From contig NZ_LT962687.1 of assembly GCF_900199635.1 (NCBI RefSeq), positions 1,783,501-1,847,500 of the forward strand: a stretch of DNA of 64,000 bases, given 5' to 3'. How positions within the stretch are numbered: position 1 is the stretch's first letter; each line of letters opens with the position of its first letter. A model generated the notes under the pieces. It saw only the letters and a list, made by a program, of their open reading frames with translations. It was not told where the DNA came from and ran no database searches. The DNA comes from Anaerotruncus massiliensis (ex Togo et al. 2026) (lineage in GTDB: Bacteria > Bacillota > Clostridia > Oscillospirales > Ruminococcaceae). The position numbers were made by a program, and so were the translations under genes. Below, piece by piece: positions 16,704 through 25,214 of this stretch.

Positions 16704-17921
16704 TCATTCCCGCCCTCTTTCGACGGATGACGACATCTTTTCCATGTTTTCCGCAAAAATTCCGTAGCCTCGAGTCGGATCGTTGACGAAAACATGCGTC
16801 ACAGCGCCCACCAGCTTGCCGTTTTGCAGGATCGGGCTGCCACTCATTCCCTGCACAATCCCGCCGGTTTTTGCCAGAAGCTCTGAATCGACCACGCGGA
16901 TTACCATATTTTTGGTCGGATTGTTTTCCCCGATACTGACTTTTTCGATGTTTATCGCGTACTCCTTCGGCCCGCTGTCGTCAAGGGTGCAGCGGATGGT
17001 CGCCGGGCCCTCGACCACCTCGTAGCGCAGCGCCAGCGGCACCGGCTCGGCCCCCGCGGACGGCTGCCCGCCGGTCCCGAAGATCCCCACCTGCGAGTTG
17101 ATCAGCAGCTCGCCCGTCCGGGAGCCGGTGAAGCTGCCGCGCAGCTCGCCGGGCGCGCCGCTCTCCCCCTTGTGCACGCCGGTGATGCTCACGTCGACGA
17201 TCTCGCCCGAGTGCAGCGGCATGATGTTGCCCGTGTCCACGTCGCAGATCGCGTGTCCCAGACCCGCAAACACGTCGCTCGACGGGTTATAATAGGTGAG
17301 GGTGCCGATGCCCGCGGACGAGTCGCGCACCCAGATGCCCGCGCGGTAGCTGCCGTCGTCGCTCTTGACCGGCGTCATGCTGCAGGAGAGCTCCTGCCCG
17401 CTGCGCTGGAATTCGATGCTGACCGGCTTTCCGCCGCTGGCCGTCACGACCGCTCCGACGTCCTCGTTGGTCTGTACCGCGTGCCCGTCCATCGCGGTGA
17501 TGATGTCGCCCACCTTGACGCCCGCCTCCTTGGCGGGATTGCGGCTTTCGCCGCCGCAGGGAATGTCGCTCATGCCGACGACGATGACGCCCTCGGTGAA
17601 CATTTTAATGCCGAACGGCGTGCCGCCCGGGACCACCATCGAGCGGTCGACCACCTGGACCTGGACCTGCTTGATCTCGATGCCGTAAGGGAGCTTGAGG
17701 TCCACATTATAACTGTTGCCCGCGGTGGAATAGGCTTCGACGGGCAGGCTGTCGCCCGAGGATTCCGTCGTGATGGGCAGCGTGGAATTGATCGTGAGGG
17801 TCTCGCCCGCCGCCACATAATAGTGGTCGGGCAGGACCGCCTGTGTATAGAGCGCGAGCGATTGTACGGCGACGACCGCCAGGCAGAGTGCTCCCGCGAC
17901 TTTTTGTATCAGCTTTCTCAT
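16704..17921 (-). CDS. spoIVB: Stage IV sporulation protein B (SpoIVB, S55 serine peptidase)
   Basis: Secreted from the forespore, it signals across the intermembrane space to activate sigma-K processing (known in B. subtilis). The 405 residues have an N-terminal signal or anchor segment (7-30), a PDZ domain (about 100-190) and the S55 peptidase domain. The catalytic triad is visible: His in FAGLGHAICD, Asp in VVDSELL and Ser in GIVQGMSGSPI, with the Asp-to-Ser distance of 15 residues as in B. subtilis. The ATG follows GGGGG. I could not find a convincing sigma-G promoter in the gap upstream. Confidence 0.95.
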   Translation of the reverse strand: MRKLIQKVAGALCLAVVAVQSLALYTQAVLPDHYYVAAGETLTINSTLPITTESSGDSLPVEAYSTAGNSYNVDLKLPYGIEIKQVQVQVVDRSMVVPGGTPFGIKMFTEGVIVVGMSDIPCGGESRNPAKEAGVKVGDIITAMDGHAVQTNEDVGAVVTASGGKPVSIEFQRSGQELSCSMTPVKSDDGSYRAGIWVRDSSAGIGTLTYYNPSSDVFAGLGHAICDVDTGNIMPLHSGEIVDVSITGVHKGESGAPGELRGSFTGSRTGELLINSQVGIFGTGGQPSAGAEPVPLALRYEVVEGPATIRCTLDDSGPKEYAINIEKVSIGENNPTKNMVIRVVDSELLAKTGGIVQGMSGSPILQNGKLVGAVTHVFVNDPTRGYGIFAENMEKMSSSVERGRE

Positions 17922-18111
17922 TGGAATAATCCCCCTGTATTCATCAAATTCAAAAAAGAAATTTCACGCTTTTACTGTTCCACCGGATAATCTGAATATT
18001 GCGGGGAATAACTTCAATGATTTTTGGGAGCAAAAAATATTTGAGCCCGAACGCCCGCGCCGCCGCGCGCCCTGATTTTGCCTGCGCACGGTGGTAAAAA
18101 GTTCCGGTATC

Positions 18112-18120
18112 TGCTATACT
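18112..18120 (+). promoter_or_regulatory. Extended -10 promoter of the SLOG gene
   Basis: TGCTATACT, with only a weak -35 (TGGTAA) 17 bases upstream. The rest of the 260-base gap to spoIVB is AT-rich near 17940-18050 and otherwise shows nothing. Confidence 0.5.
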
Positions 18121-18181
18121 GGATCTGGGTGGAGCGCCGCCGGTTTTTTTGAAAAAAAGGCAGCGGAAAGGACGGATGGAA

Positions 18182-18523
18182 ATGCGGGTGGCAATCATCG
18201 GGTCCCGGGAAATTTACGGATACGGCCTGGACGAGCTCATCTCCCACATCCCGCAGAACGCCTCCGAGCTGGTGAGCGGCGGCGCCGCGGGCGTGGACGC
18301 GCTCGCCGAGCAGGCCGCCGGGCGGCTAGGGCTGCCGATCCGCGTCTTCCGGCCCGATTATGATCGGGACGGGCGCTTCGCTCCGCTCGTGCGCAACAGC
18401 GAGATCGTCGGGTACGCCGACCTTGTGCTCGCCTTCTGGGACGGCCGGTCGCGCGGCACGGCGGACACCCTGCGCAAATGCGTTGAAACGGGCACGCCCT
18501 TCCGGATCATCCACATTCCATAA
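18182..18523 (+). CDS. SLOG-family (DUF2493/YspA-like) protein
   Basis: 113 residues with a small Rossmann-like fold: VAIIGSREI at the first strand, ELVSGGAAGVDALAEQ and a late ADLVLAFWDGRSRGTADT motif, as in SLOG proteins related to DprA and to TIR/SLOG nucleotide-binding domains. These bind nucleotides or nucleotide derivatives; the role here is unknown. Of two close ATGs I choose 18182, which sits 9 bases from AAGGA. Stand-alone gene between spoIVB and the gerA operon. Confidence 0.8.
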   Translation: MRVAIIGSREIYGYGLDELISHIPQNASELVSGGAAGVDALAEQAAGRLGLPIRVFRPDYDRDGRFAPLVRNSEIVGYADLVLAFWDGRSRGTADTLRKCVETGTPFRIIHIP

Positions 18524-18586
18524 TTCCCAATTTTTCGATAAAATTTTTTTAAAATAGTCATATGACGGTAACAATACATAAAAGTC

Positions 18587-18622
18587 GAGTCGGCTCTCTG
18601 ACGAGCGCCGACCCGGCTTTTT
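18587..18622 (+). terminator. Terminator of the SLOG gene
   Basis: An imperfect stem (GTCGG 18589-18593 with CCGAC 18608-18612, inner CTC/GAG pairs) followed by GGCTTTTT. Confidence 0.55.
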
Positions 18623-18637
18623 CTTCCGCGCAAGCGC

Positions 18638-19846
18638 TTATCTGTTACCGGCGCCCGTCCGGTCGATCTCGCAGGAGACCGCCACGTTGTACCCGCAGGA
18701 GGCGAGCGCCTCCCCCCAGTTCTCCCGGTGCGCCTCGTAGTAAGCGGGGTACCGCTGGCGCATCAGGCGGGAGAGCCCGAGCAGATCGTATCCCCGGCGC
18801 AGGGAGGACGCCACCATCTCCTCGATCTCCGCGCGAATTTTGATCTCCTGCAGGGCGGAGGCGTACCGGCGCGTCCGGTCGTCGAAGCCGCCCGAGAGAA
18901 GGCGGCTCTCCAGCGCGGTGCTGCGCACCTCCAGCCGGATGTCGAAGACGGGGACCTCCCCCGACATCTCGACGGTGATCTTCGCCTTCTGCCGGTGGGT
19001 CACCGCGGCCACCTCGCCGAGCTGGCCGTCCCCCACCGAGAGGACGCACGCCTTCGCGCGGTTCTGGGTCCACTCGAGCCCGCACGCCGCCGCCGGGCTG
19101 ATGGAGGCTTCCATCCGGTGCCCCACGAAAACCGCGGCCCCGCCGAGCGAGAGCTTTTTTTCAGGCGTCTTCTCCGCCGCCTGCCGCGCCTCGGAGCCCG
19201 TCCCGCTTTCCTCAGACGACGCCTCCGAAGACGGCGACCCGCTTTTCGGCGGATCGGGGGCGCTGTAGCGCAGCAGCGTGACCGCGCCCGCGGCGTTCTC
19301 GGCGTTCGCCGCGCCCATCAGGTCCTTGAGGCGGCTGGGCGGCGAAAAGCCGCCCTTGCCCGCGCTTTCGAGCACGTCCGCCAGCCCCTCCGCCGAGAGG
19401 GCGGGGTCCTTTTCGCCCGCGCGGATGAGCTCCCCCGCCTCTCCCTCCGCCACCGCGACGAGGGTTGCCGGGGATATCTGGTGGTTGGAGTTGAAGAACC
19501 CGAGCGGTCCCTCCGCCCCCGCGCGCGCGGCCTCCTGCCCAAACACGATCACCCGGACGCTCCCCAAAAAGAGCTGCCGCCCCTGCGTCGCCGAGGCGCG
19601 GGCGAGCAGTTCGGTCATCGTCGCGCCCGTCTCCTCGACCAGCACGGTTTTGGCGTCCTCGGGCGACTGGTTCGCGCCCGCCGCCGCGCCGACCGCCTCG
19701 CGCACCTGCATCGTCGCGCGGTAGCCGCCCTCCTCCGCGAGGTCGATGCCGATCGCCTGCACGACTCCCCGCTCGTTGAGCCGCACGCTCGGGACGCACC
19801 CGGCCAGCAGAACCAAAATTGCGCAAAGCGCGGCGATCCGTCTCAT
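18638..19846 (-). CDS. gerAC: Spore germination lipoprotein GerAC-type
   Basis: C subunit of a Ger(A/B/K)-type germinant receptor in the spore inner membrane. 402 residues with a lipoprotein signal ending LLAGC, the family start VVQAIGIDL, and the C-terminal domain (about 230-400) ending in helices as in PF05504. A Ser/Glu/Pro-rich insert (about residues 205-235) interrupts the middle. The ATG at 19846 overlaps the gerAB stop (ATGA). The same frame stays open upstream to 20575, but that part only shadows gerAB. Confidence 0.92.
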   Translation of the reverse strand: MRRIAALCAILVLLAGCVPSVRLNERGVVQAIGIDLAEEGGYRATMQVREAVGAAAGANQSPEDAKTVLVEETGATMTELLARASATQGRQLFLGSVRVIVFGQEAARAGAEGPLGFFNSNHQISPATLVAVAEGEAGELIRAGEKDPALSAEGLADVLESAGKGGFSPPSRLKDLMGAANAENAAGAVTLLRYSAPDPPKSGSPSSEASSEESGTGSEARQAAEKTPEKKLSLGGAAVFVGHRMEASISPAAACGLEWTQNRAKACVLSVGDGQLGEVAAVTHRQKAKITVEMSGEVPVFDIRLEVRSTALESRLLSGGFDDRTRRYASALQEIKIRAEIEEMVASSLRRGYDLLGLSRLMRQRYPAYYEAHRENWGEALASCGYNVAVSCEIDRTGAGNR

Positions 19847-20931
19847 TGCGCGGCCTCCTTTCCATCCTCCACGGGGCTTTTTGCGCGCGGGAAGCAGAGG
19901 GTCACAAGCGGCGCCGCGACCGCCAGCAGCAGAAGCGGCACGCCGCTTTCCCACGCGGAACCGGCCGCCTCCCACAGCGGCGCCGCGGCTACCGCGGCGA
20001 TTCCCGCCGCCAGGGCGCAGAGCGCGGAAGCCGCGCCCATCCGCACCTTCGGGAAGAGCCGCCGCAGGCAGGTACAGCCGCAGTAAAGCCACGCGGCGGC
20101 GCGCAGGAAGGCGGTAATGATCCACACGGTGATGTGCACGAGGTCCATCCGCCCAAAGACCGACAGGTTCGCCACGGCGGCGGCGGTCTGAAGCGGGAAA
20201 AGGCGGGTGCCCGCATAGTCCCCGAGCGCCGTCAGAACGAAGAAGCAGAGCACCCACCACACCGCCGCGGTGAGCGCCACCCACCAGAATCCGGTCTTTC
20301 CGCTCCCGCCGCGCACCCGCGGGAAGAGCAGCAGGAAAAGCAGGATATCCGCGTTGCCGGCCACGCCGCGAAGCGTCCCCGCGGCAAGCGCGCCGGGATC
20401 CAAAAAGGGGTTCGCGAGGTTCGCGAGGTCGACCTCGGGCAGCAGCGCGAAGAGCAGGAGCGCCCCCGCCGCCATCGCCGCCGCGAAAAAGAAGCCGCCC
20501 GCGCGGGAAAACGCCTCCAGCCCGAGGGCAGCGGCATAGGCGGCCGCCAGCAGGAAAAGGAGGACGAACACCCACTGCTTTGCATTCTGGTAGACGGTGC
20601 TCACGAGGAAAAAGCTGAAGTGCCCGGCCGTCGAAGCGGCCATGTAGACGCAGAAGAGCCCGCAGGCGGCGGTGAGCGCGGCGCCGAACGGCCTGCCGAC
20701 CCGCCAGAAGGCGGTGAGCATGTCGCTGCCCGCCTTCCGCCGCAGCAGGAAGAAGGGCAGCAGCATCAGCAGCGCGCCGGCCGCCGCGAGCGGCACGGCC
20801 GCCAGTACCGCCGGCCCGGAGAGGTTGTTTTCGGAGCGGGAGGTATAGGTGAAGAGGACAAAAAGACGGCAGAGCAGGAGCAGCATGACGAGCTGCGCCG
20901 GAGAGATGTCGCGCGGACGGCTACCGGTCAT
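19843..20931 (-). CDS. gerAB: Spore germination permease GerAB-type
   Basis: B subunit of the germinant receptor, an amino-acid-permease-like (APC superfamily, PF03845) protein of 362 residues with about ten membrane segments. It begins with a short polar lead and ISPAQLVMLLLLC, then FTYTSRSENNLSG. In B. subtilis the B subunit binds the germinant, so this protein sets which molecule wakes the spore. Its start overlaps gerAA by 11 bases and its end overlaps gerAC by 4. Confidence 0.92.
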   Translation of the reverse strand: MTGSRPRDISPAQLVMLLLLCRLFVLFTYTSRSENNLSGPAVLAAVPLAAAGALLMLLPFFLLRRKAGSDMLTAFWRVGRPFGAALTAACGLFCVYMAASTAGHFSFFLVSTVYQNAKQWVFVLLFLLAAAYAAALGLEAFSRAGGFFFAAAMAAGALLLFALLPEVDLANLANPFLDPGALAAGTLRGVAGNADILLFLLLFPRVRGGSGKTGFWWVALTAAVWWVLCFFVLTALGDYAGTRLFPLQTAAAVANLSVFGRMDLVHITVWIITAFLRAAAWLYCGCTCLRRLFPKVRMGAASALCALAAGIAAVAAAPLWEAAGSAWESGVPLLLLAVAAPLVTLCFPRAKSPVEDGKEAAQ

Positions 20932-22474
20932 CTGCGGTCCCCTCCCCTCGGATGTCGCTTCCCGCCAGATCCTGCACCCGCAAGTCCTCCTTTGCCAGCG
21001 TGCGCCATCCCCAGCGGAAGAGCACGTCCCGCATCGGGTAGAGGGAGAAGGGGGTGGCGGGCGAGGTCGCGGGGACGCCGAGCGGGTTCACGGCGCAGAG
21101 GTTGACGATCACGGCGCACAGCGCCAGCACGACGCCGAAGACGCCCGACAGCCCGCCGATCAGGATAAAGGCGAAGCGAAGCACCGTCACCGGCTCGTAG
21201 AGGCTCGGCACGACAAATGAGCTGATCGCGGTGACGGCGACGACGATGACCATCGGCGCGCCGATGATGCCCGCGTTGACCGCCGCGTCTCCGATGACGA
21301 GCGCGCCGACGATGCTCACCGCGTGGCCGACCGCCTGCGGCATCCGCAGCCCCGCCTCCCGCACGATCTCATAGATGAAAAAGACGGCCAGCGCCTCGAA
21401 CATCAGCGGGAAGGGGGTCGTCTCCTCACTGACAACGAGGCTCGTCAGGATCGTCGCGGGCAGCAGCTCGGGGTGGAAGGAGCCGACCGCGACATAGAGC
21501 CCCGGCAGCAGGATGGAGAGGGCGAAGGCCGCGTATTTGAGCCAGCGGATGAAGGTGGCGAAATAGGGCCGGTGGGAGTAGTCGTCGAGGCTCTGGAAGT
21601 TTTCGGCAAAGAGATAGGGCACGATGAGCGCGTAGGGAGTGCCGTCGACGAGCAGGCCGACGCGCCCCTCCGCGACCTTGGCGCAGAGGGTGTCGGGCCG
21701 CTCGGTGACGCCCACCCCCGAAAAGAGGGAGAGCGGCTTCGAATCGAGGAAGGGCTGAAGGTAGCCGCTTTCGAGCACCACGTCGATCTTCACCTTGGAG
21801 AGGCGGTATTTGACCTCGCGCAGCAGCTCGTCCGACACCGCGCCGCGCAGGTAGACGAGGGTGCAGTCGGTGCGGCTCTTGTCCCCGAAGACGGTCATCT
21901 CGAAGATCAGATCGGGAGATTTGAACCGCCGCCGCAGCAGCGACATGTTGGGCCGCAGCATCTCGGAAAATCCCTCGCGGGAGCCGCGCACGTTGGTCTC
22001 CCCCGCCGGTTCGCCGACCGAGCGGCCGGAGAAGCCCTGGATGCCGAAGACCGAACCGCCCGCGATCCCGTCGATGAGCAGTACGACAAAGCCGGACATC
22101 ATGAACCGGAAGAGCTCGCCGAAGGTGTGGATCTCCTTCTGGTCGGGCGCGAGCAGAGACTGGTGGCGCACCCAGTCGAGCACCGAATCGGGGCCGGGCT
22201 TTTCGAGTCTCAGGCGGGTGAGCGGCTCCGCGAACATCTCCGAAAAGGTCTGGGTGTTCACCATGCCCTCGCACATCAGCACGGCGCAGGGCACGCCGCA
22301 CACCTGCACCTCGTGGATGATGAGGTCCCCGGAGTCGGTGAACATCGCGCGCACCCCGATCAGGTTGTCGAGCAGCGCGCTCCCCAGCTTTTTGTCCGCG
22401 CCCTCGTCCGGGCGCGGCGGCGCGTAGGCGGGCGGCGGTGCGAACAGCCCCTTCAGATAACGGATGACACCCAT
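20921..22474 (-). CDS. gerAA: Spore germination protein GerAA-type
   Basis: A subunit of the germinant receptor, 517 residues. A large N-terminal soluble domain (about 30-290: MCEGMVNTQTF, GFSGRSVGEPAGETNVRG, KSRTDCTLVYLRG) is followed by a membrane domain of four to five helices and a C-terminal tail, the PF03323 layout. Recent work on the B. subtilis A subunit points to an oligomeric ion channel. The second of two nearby ATGs is chosen because it lies 7 bases from GGGAGG. First gene of the A-B-C operon. Confidence 0.94.
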   Translation of the reverse strand: MGVIRYLKGLFAPPPAYAPPRPDEGADKKLGSALLDNLIGVRAMFTDSGDLIIHEVQVCGVPCAVLMCEGMVNTQTFSEMFAEPLTRLRLEKPGPDSVLDWVRHQSLLAPDQKEIHTFGELFRFMMSGFVVLLIDGIAGGSVFGIQGFSGRSVGEPAGETNVRGSREGFSEMLRPNMSLLRRRFKSPDLIFEMTVFGDKSRTDCTLVYLRGAVSDELLREVKYRLSKVKIDVVLESGYLQPFLDSKPLSLFSGVGVTERPDTLCAKVAEGRVGLLVDGTPYALIVPYLFAENFQSLDDYSHRPYFATFIRWLKYAAFALSILLPGLYVAVGSFHPELLPATILTSLVVSEETTPFPLMFEALAVFFIYEIVREAGLRMPQAVGHAVSIVGALVIGDAAVNAGIIGAPMVIVVAVTAISSFVVPSLYEPVTVLRFAFILIGGLSGVFGVVLALCAVIVNLCAVNPLGVPATSPATPFSLYPMRDVLFRWGWRTLAKEDLRVQDLAGSDIRGEGTADDR

Positions 22475-22509
22475 TCCCATTCCTCCCGTTTTACAGTTTG
22501 ATACAGCGT

Positions 22510-22540
22510 TAGTATTGCCAGCAAAGCGGCGGGAATATCC
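22510..22540 (-). promoter_or_regulatory. Sigma-G-like promoter candidate of the gerA operon
   Basis: Minus strand: GGATA, 19-base spacer, AATACTA (6 of 7 to CATACTA). Its -35 overlaps that of the divergent DUF421 promoter. The fit is imperfect but no sigma-A promoter is present. Confidence 0.38.
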
Positions 22541-22561
22541 ATTCGCTTTCCGGCCAGACTA
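22533..22561 (+). promoter_or_regulatory. Sigma-G-like promoter candidate of DUF421-DUF4363
   Basis: GAATA (perfect GHATR), 17-base spacer, CAGACTA (one mismatch to CATACTA). It puts the transcript start near 22568, which leaves no room for a ribosome site before ATG 22578. Confidence 0.42.
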
Positions 22562-22595
22562 AGAGTCAGTAAAATCGATGGAGGTTCGATGGCTT

Positions 22596-23306
22596 TTGTA
22601 TATTGTATTCATCCGCGTGCTGATCATCTATGCGCTGATCATTCTGAGCCTTCGGCTGATGGGCAAACGTCAGATCGGCCAGCTCCAGCCCTCCGAGCTG
22701 GTCGTCACCATCCTGGTCTCCAACATCGCGACAATGGCGATCGAGGACAGCAACGTGCCGCTGATCGGCGGCATCATCCCCATCCTCACGCTGGTTTCCT
22801 TCGACGTTCTCATCTCCGCGATGACCCTGCGCTATAAAAAGATGCGCCGCATCGTCTCGGGTACGCCGCGCGTCATCATCCGCGACGGCAAGATCGACCA
22901 GAAGCAGCTCAAGGAGCTGCGCTTCACGATCGACGACATGATGGAGGAGCTGCGCGGCAAGGATATCTTCGACGTGCGCGACGTGGCGTTCGCGATCGTC
23001 GAAACGACCGGCTCCCTCTCGGTCTACCCCAAATTCACCGCCCAGCCCGCCACCGCCGGGATGCTCAATCTCCAGGCCCCTCCCGGCGCGGACGCGCCGC
23101 CCGTCGTGCTCATCGCGGACGGGGTCGTGATCGACAGCGCGCTTGGCTACTGCAACCTCAAATATGAGTGGCTCGAAAAAACGATCACCGACAACGGCTA
23201 TACCACACAGGACATCTTCCTGATGACCTGCAACCGCCAGGCCGACTACCTGATCGTGCCCAAAGCACAGCTCAAGCTCAAGGACCGGAAGGAGGATGCG
23301 TCATGA
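22596..23306 (+). CDS. DUF421 (YetF-type) membrane protein
   Basis: About 236 residues: three N-terminal membrane helices, then the RLMGKRQIGQLQPSELVVTILVSNIA signature in two parts (MGKRQIGQLQP; ELVVTILVSNIA), and a cytosolic alpha/beta domain (PRVIIRDGKID, FTIDDMMEELR). YetF-type proteins are frequent in spores. I choose TTG 22596, preceded by GGAGG (22580-22584); ATG 22578 is in frame but has no ribosome site. The stop overlaps the next gene (ATGA). Confidence 0.85.
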   Translation: MYIVFIRVLIIYALIILSLRLMGKRQIGQLQPSELVVTILVSNIATMAIEDSNVPLIGGIIPILTLVSFDVLISAMTLRYKKMRRIVSGTPRVIIRDGKIDQKQLKELRFTIDDMMEELRGKDIFDVRDVAFAIVETTGSLSVYPKFTAQPATAGMLNLQAPPGADAPPVVLIADGVVIDSALGYCNLKYEWLEKTITDNGYTTQDIFLMTCNRQADYLIVPKAQLKLKDRKEDAS

Positions 23307-23683
23307 AACGGGTCGTCGCAGTCTGCGTCATCATCGCGCTCATCCTCGCGGCGAGCACGGCCGCGCTCATGCACCTGCTGCGCGTGTCGGACGAGATGGA
23401 GGCCTCCCTCTCCGCCATTGCGGACGCCATCGACCGGGACGACATGCCGCGGGCCGCGCGGCTCACCGACGAGTTCCACGAGCAGTGGGAGCGCAACGAA
23501 ACGGTCATGACGCGCTATATCCACCACGACGAGCTCGACACGATCACCGGCATCGTGGCGCGCCTGCCCATGCTCGCGAAATACGGCGAAACCGCCGAAT
23601 ACGCGGCGGAGGTGGCGCGCCTGCGCCACCTGATCTCCCACATCCGCGACGCGGAGATCCCCACGCTGCCGAATATCTTTTAG
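23303..23683 (+). CDS. DUF4363 membrane-anchored protein
   Basis: 126 residues with one N-terminal membrane segment (about 4-24) and a helical extracytoplasmic domain rich in charged residues (MTRYIHHDELDTITGIVARL). DUF4363 genes commonly follow DUF421 genes in clostridial spore formers, as here, where the ATGA overlap implies coupled translation. Function unknown; a spore inner-membrane partner of the DUF421 protein is likely. Confidence 0.82.
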   Translation: MKRVVAVCVIIALILAASTAALMHLLRVSDEMEASLSAIADAIDRDDMPRAARLTDEFHEQWERNETVMTRYIHHDELDTITGIVARLPMLAKYGETAEYAAEVARLRHLISHIRDAEIPTLPNIF

Positions 23684-23694
23684 CGCGGGCACAA

Positions 23695-23734
23695 AAAAGA
23701 GGGCCCATCCGGATTTCCGGATGGGCCCTCTTTT
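23695..23734. terminator. Bidirectional terminator between DUF4363 and nrdR
   Basis: A perfect 15-bp GC stem (23699-23713 with 23716-23730) flanked by an A-run and TTTT, serving both convergent genes. Confidence 0.93.
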
Positions 23735-23743
23735 CGTTTCAAA

Positions 23744-24214
23744 TCATTTTCCGTCCCCGTCGCGGGAGCTCAGCAGGGTCTGGAGCTCCTTCATGAACGA
23801 GTCGATGTCCTTGAACTGCCGGTAGACCGACGCGAAGCGCACGTAGGCAACCTCGTCGATGCCGCGTAGCTTCTCCATGGCGAGCTCGCCGATCTTGTAG
23901 GAGGGGACCTCCTTTTCCAGCGAGTTGCGCAGCGTCATCTCGATGTCCCGCACCGCCTCCTCGAGCACGTCGAGCGGCACCGGGCGCTTTTCGCAGGCGC
24001 GCACCATGCCGCCGAGCACCTTGCCCGCGTCGAACTCCTCGCGCGACTTGTCCTTCTTGATGACGATCAGCGGGGTGGTCTCGATGACCTCATAGGTGGT
24101 GAACCGCCGCCCGCACTTGATGCACTCGCGGCGGCGGCGGATGCGCTCCGACTCGTCGGTCGGACGGGAATCGATGACTTTGCTTTCGACATATCCACAG
24201 TATGGGCACTTCAC
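23744..24214 (-). CDS. nrdR: Transcriptional repressor NrdR
   Basis: 156 residues: an N-terminal zinc ribbon (CPYC at 3-6 and CIKC near 31) and an ATP-cone (about 49-139) that senses ATP/dATP. NrdR represses ribonucleotide reductase operons when dATP is high. No nrd gene is in the window. The C-terminus ([15 protein letters not shown]) is normal. Single gene converging on DUF4363. Confidence 0.96.
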   Translation of the reverse strand: MKCPYCGYVESKVIDSRPTDESERIRRRRECIKCGRRFTTYEVIETTPLIVIKKDKSREEFDAGKVLGGMVRACEKRPVPLDVLEEAVRDIEMTLRNSLEKEVPSYKIGELAMEKLRGIDEVAYVRFASVYRQFKDIDSFMKELQTLLSSRDGDGK

Positions 24215-24305
24215 AGGACCATCTCCCTCATTCTGTTGGGGCGCTTGTTTATACTATCTGTATTACCCGTATCATAACATAAAACGCCCCGCAAAACAAG
24301 GAATT

Positions 24306-25094
24306 TTAACCATTTTCCGCGTGGATCGCCGCAAGAATCCGTGCATAACTGTCATCGAGCTCCCCATACCCGCCGTAGCTGTCGCGGTAAAGCTCGAGCA
24401 TCACGCCGCCGTCGAAGCCGTACCCGCGCACCCTTCCGAGCAGCGCGGCAAGGTCGAGCTCCCCCGCCCCGAGCGGCAGGCAGTCGCCGCGCGCGCCGTG
24501 GTCGCTCACGTGCAGATGGACAAGGCCCTCCCCCATCGCGCCGGCCATCTCGGCGGGCGAATAGCCCGCCCGCACGCACTGCTTGATGTCGAGGACGAAC
24601 CGCGCGCCGGGGAGATAAGCGCGCATGTCGGTGAAGAAATCGGGGCAGTAGCCCGCGCAGCGCGGGACGTTCTCCTGCGCGACGGTGACCCCCATCCGCC
24701 TCCCCGCCTCGCAGAGCTCCGCGAACCGGTCGAAATAAAACCGGCGGGAGCGGGTGGTGTTCCTGCGGTCGCCGTGGAAGACGAAGAGCTTCGCGCCAAG
24801 CAGGTTGGCGGCGTGGAAGTACCGCTGGTAGAAGGCGATCCCGTCCGCGAAGCGGCGTCGGTAGTCGGAGAAGAAGAGCAGCGGCTCGAGCCCCGAGGTG
24901 AACGGATGCACCGAGAGGATGCGGGTGCCGCCGCCGTCCGCCGTCCGGCGCAGCTCGCGCAGGTAGCCGTCGTCCAGCTCGCTCGGCGCGTTAAAAAAGA
25001 CCTCCGCCGCCTGCGCGCCCAGGCCCGCGATATAGGAAAGCCCCCGCTCGGTGAGCTCGGGATAGAAACACGCGGTGGATATTCCGGCCAGCAT
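24306..25094 (-). CDS. Sugar phosphate isomerase/epimerase-type TIM-barrel protein
   Basis: 262 residues of the AP endonuclease 2/xylose isomerase-like family. The likely metal ligands line up: VFHGDRR, Glu in AQENVPR, Asp in VLDIKQ, His in HLHVSDHG and Glu in VMLELYRDS. These proteins bind a divalent metal and isomerise or epimerise sugars, inosose or hydroxypyruvate. No neighbour reveals the substrate. Has its own promoter downstream of the secF terminator. Confidence 0.82.
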   Translation of the reverse strand: MLAGISTACFYPELTERGLSYIAGLGAQAAEVFFNAPSELDDGYLRELRRTADGGGTRILSVHPFTSGLEPLLFFSDYRRRFADGIAFYQRYFHAANLLGAKLFVFHGDRRNTTRSRRFYFDRFAELCEAGRRMGVTVAQENVPRCAGYCPDFFTDMRAYLPGARFVLDIKQCVRAGYSPAEMAGAMGEGLVHLHVSDHGARGDCLPLGAGELDLAALLGRVRGYGFDGGVMLELYRDSYGGYGELDDSYARILAAIHAENG

Positions 25095-25135
25095 CGGCCT
25101 TCCCCCTTCCGCCCCGCGGGGCAGTGACTTTTTCC

Positions 25136-25165
25136 ATGATATGCGCGCCGTCCGCGCGCTGTCAA
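25136..25165 (-). promoter_or_regulatory. Sigma-A promoter of the TIM-barrel gene
   Basis: Minus strand: TTGACA (perfect), 18-base spacer, TATCAT. The spacer holds the inverted repeat GCGCGC-GGACG-GCGCGC, a possible operator. Confidence 0.75.
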
Positions 25166-25174
25166 AATGGAGAT

Positions 25175-25199
25175 GGGCCGCCGGCAGTGCCGGCGGCCC
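25175..25199 (-). terminator. Terminator-like hairpin after secF
   Basis: A perfect 11-bp GC stem (25175-25185 with 25189-25199). The downstream tract on the minus strand (ATCTCCATTTT) is poor in U, so termination may be partial. Confidence 0.55.
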
Positions 25200-25214
25200 A
25201 AGAATGGCCCAGCC

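Noticed and set aside
17922-18111. Sigma-G promoter of spoIVB
   Set aside because: Expected from biology, but I found no GHATR/CATNNTA pair with proper spacing, so none is claimed.
18638-20575. Extended gerAC frame reaching back to 20575
   Set aside because: The part before 19846 lies in another frame of gerAB; the lipoprotein signal starting at 19846 and the ATGA overlap give the true start.
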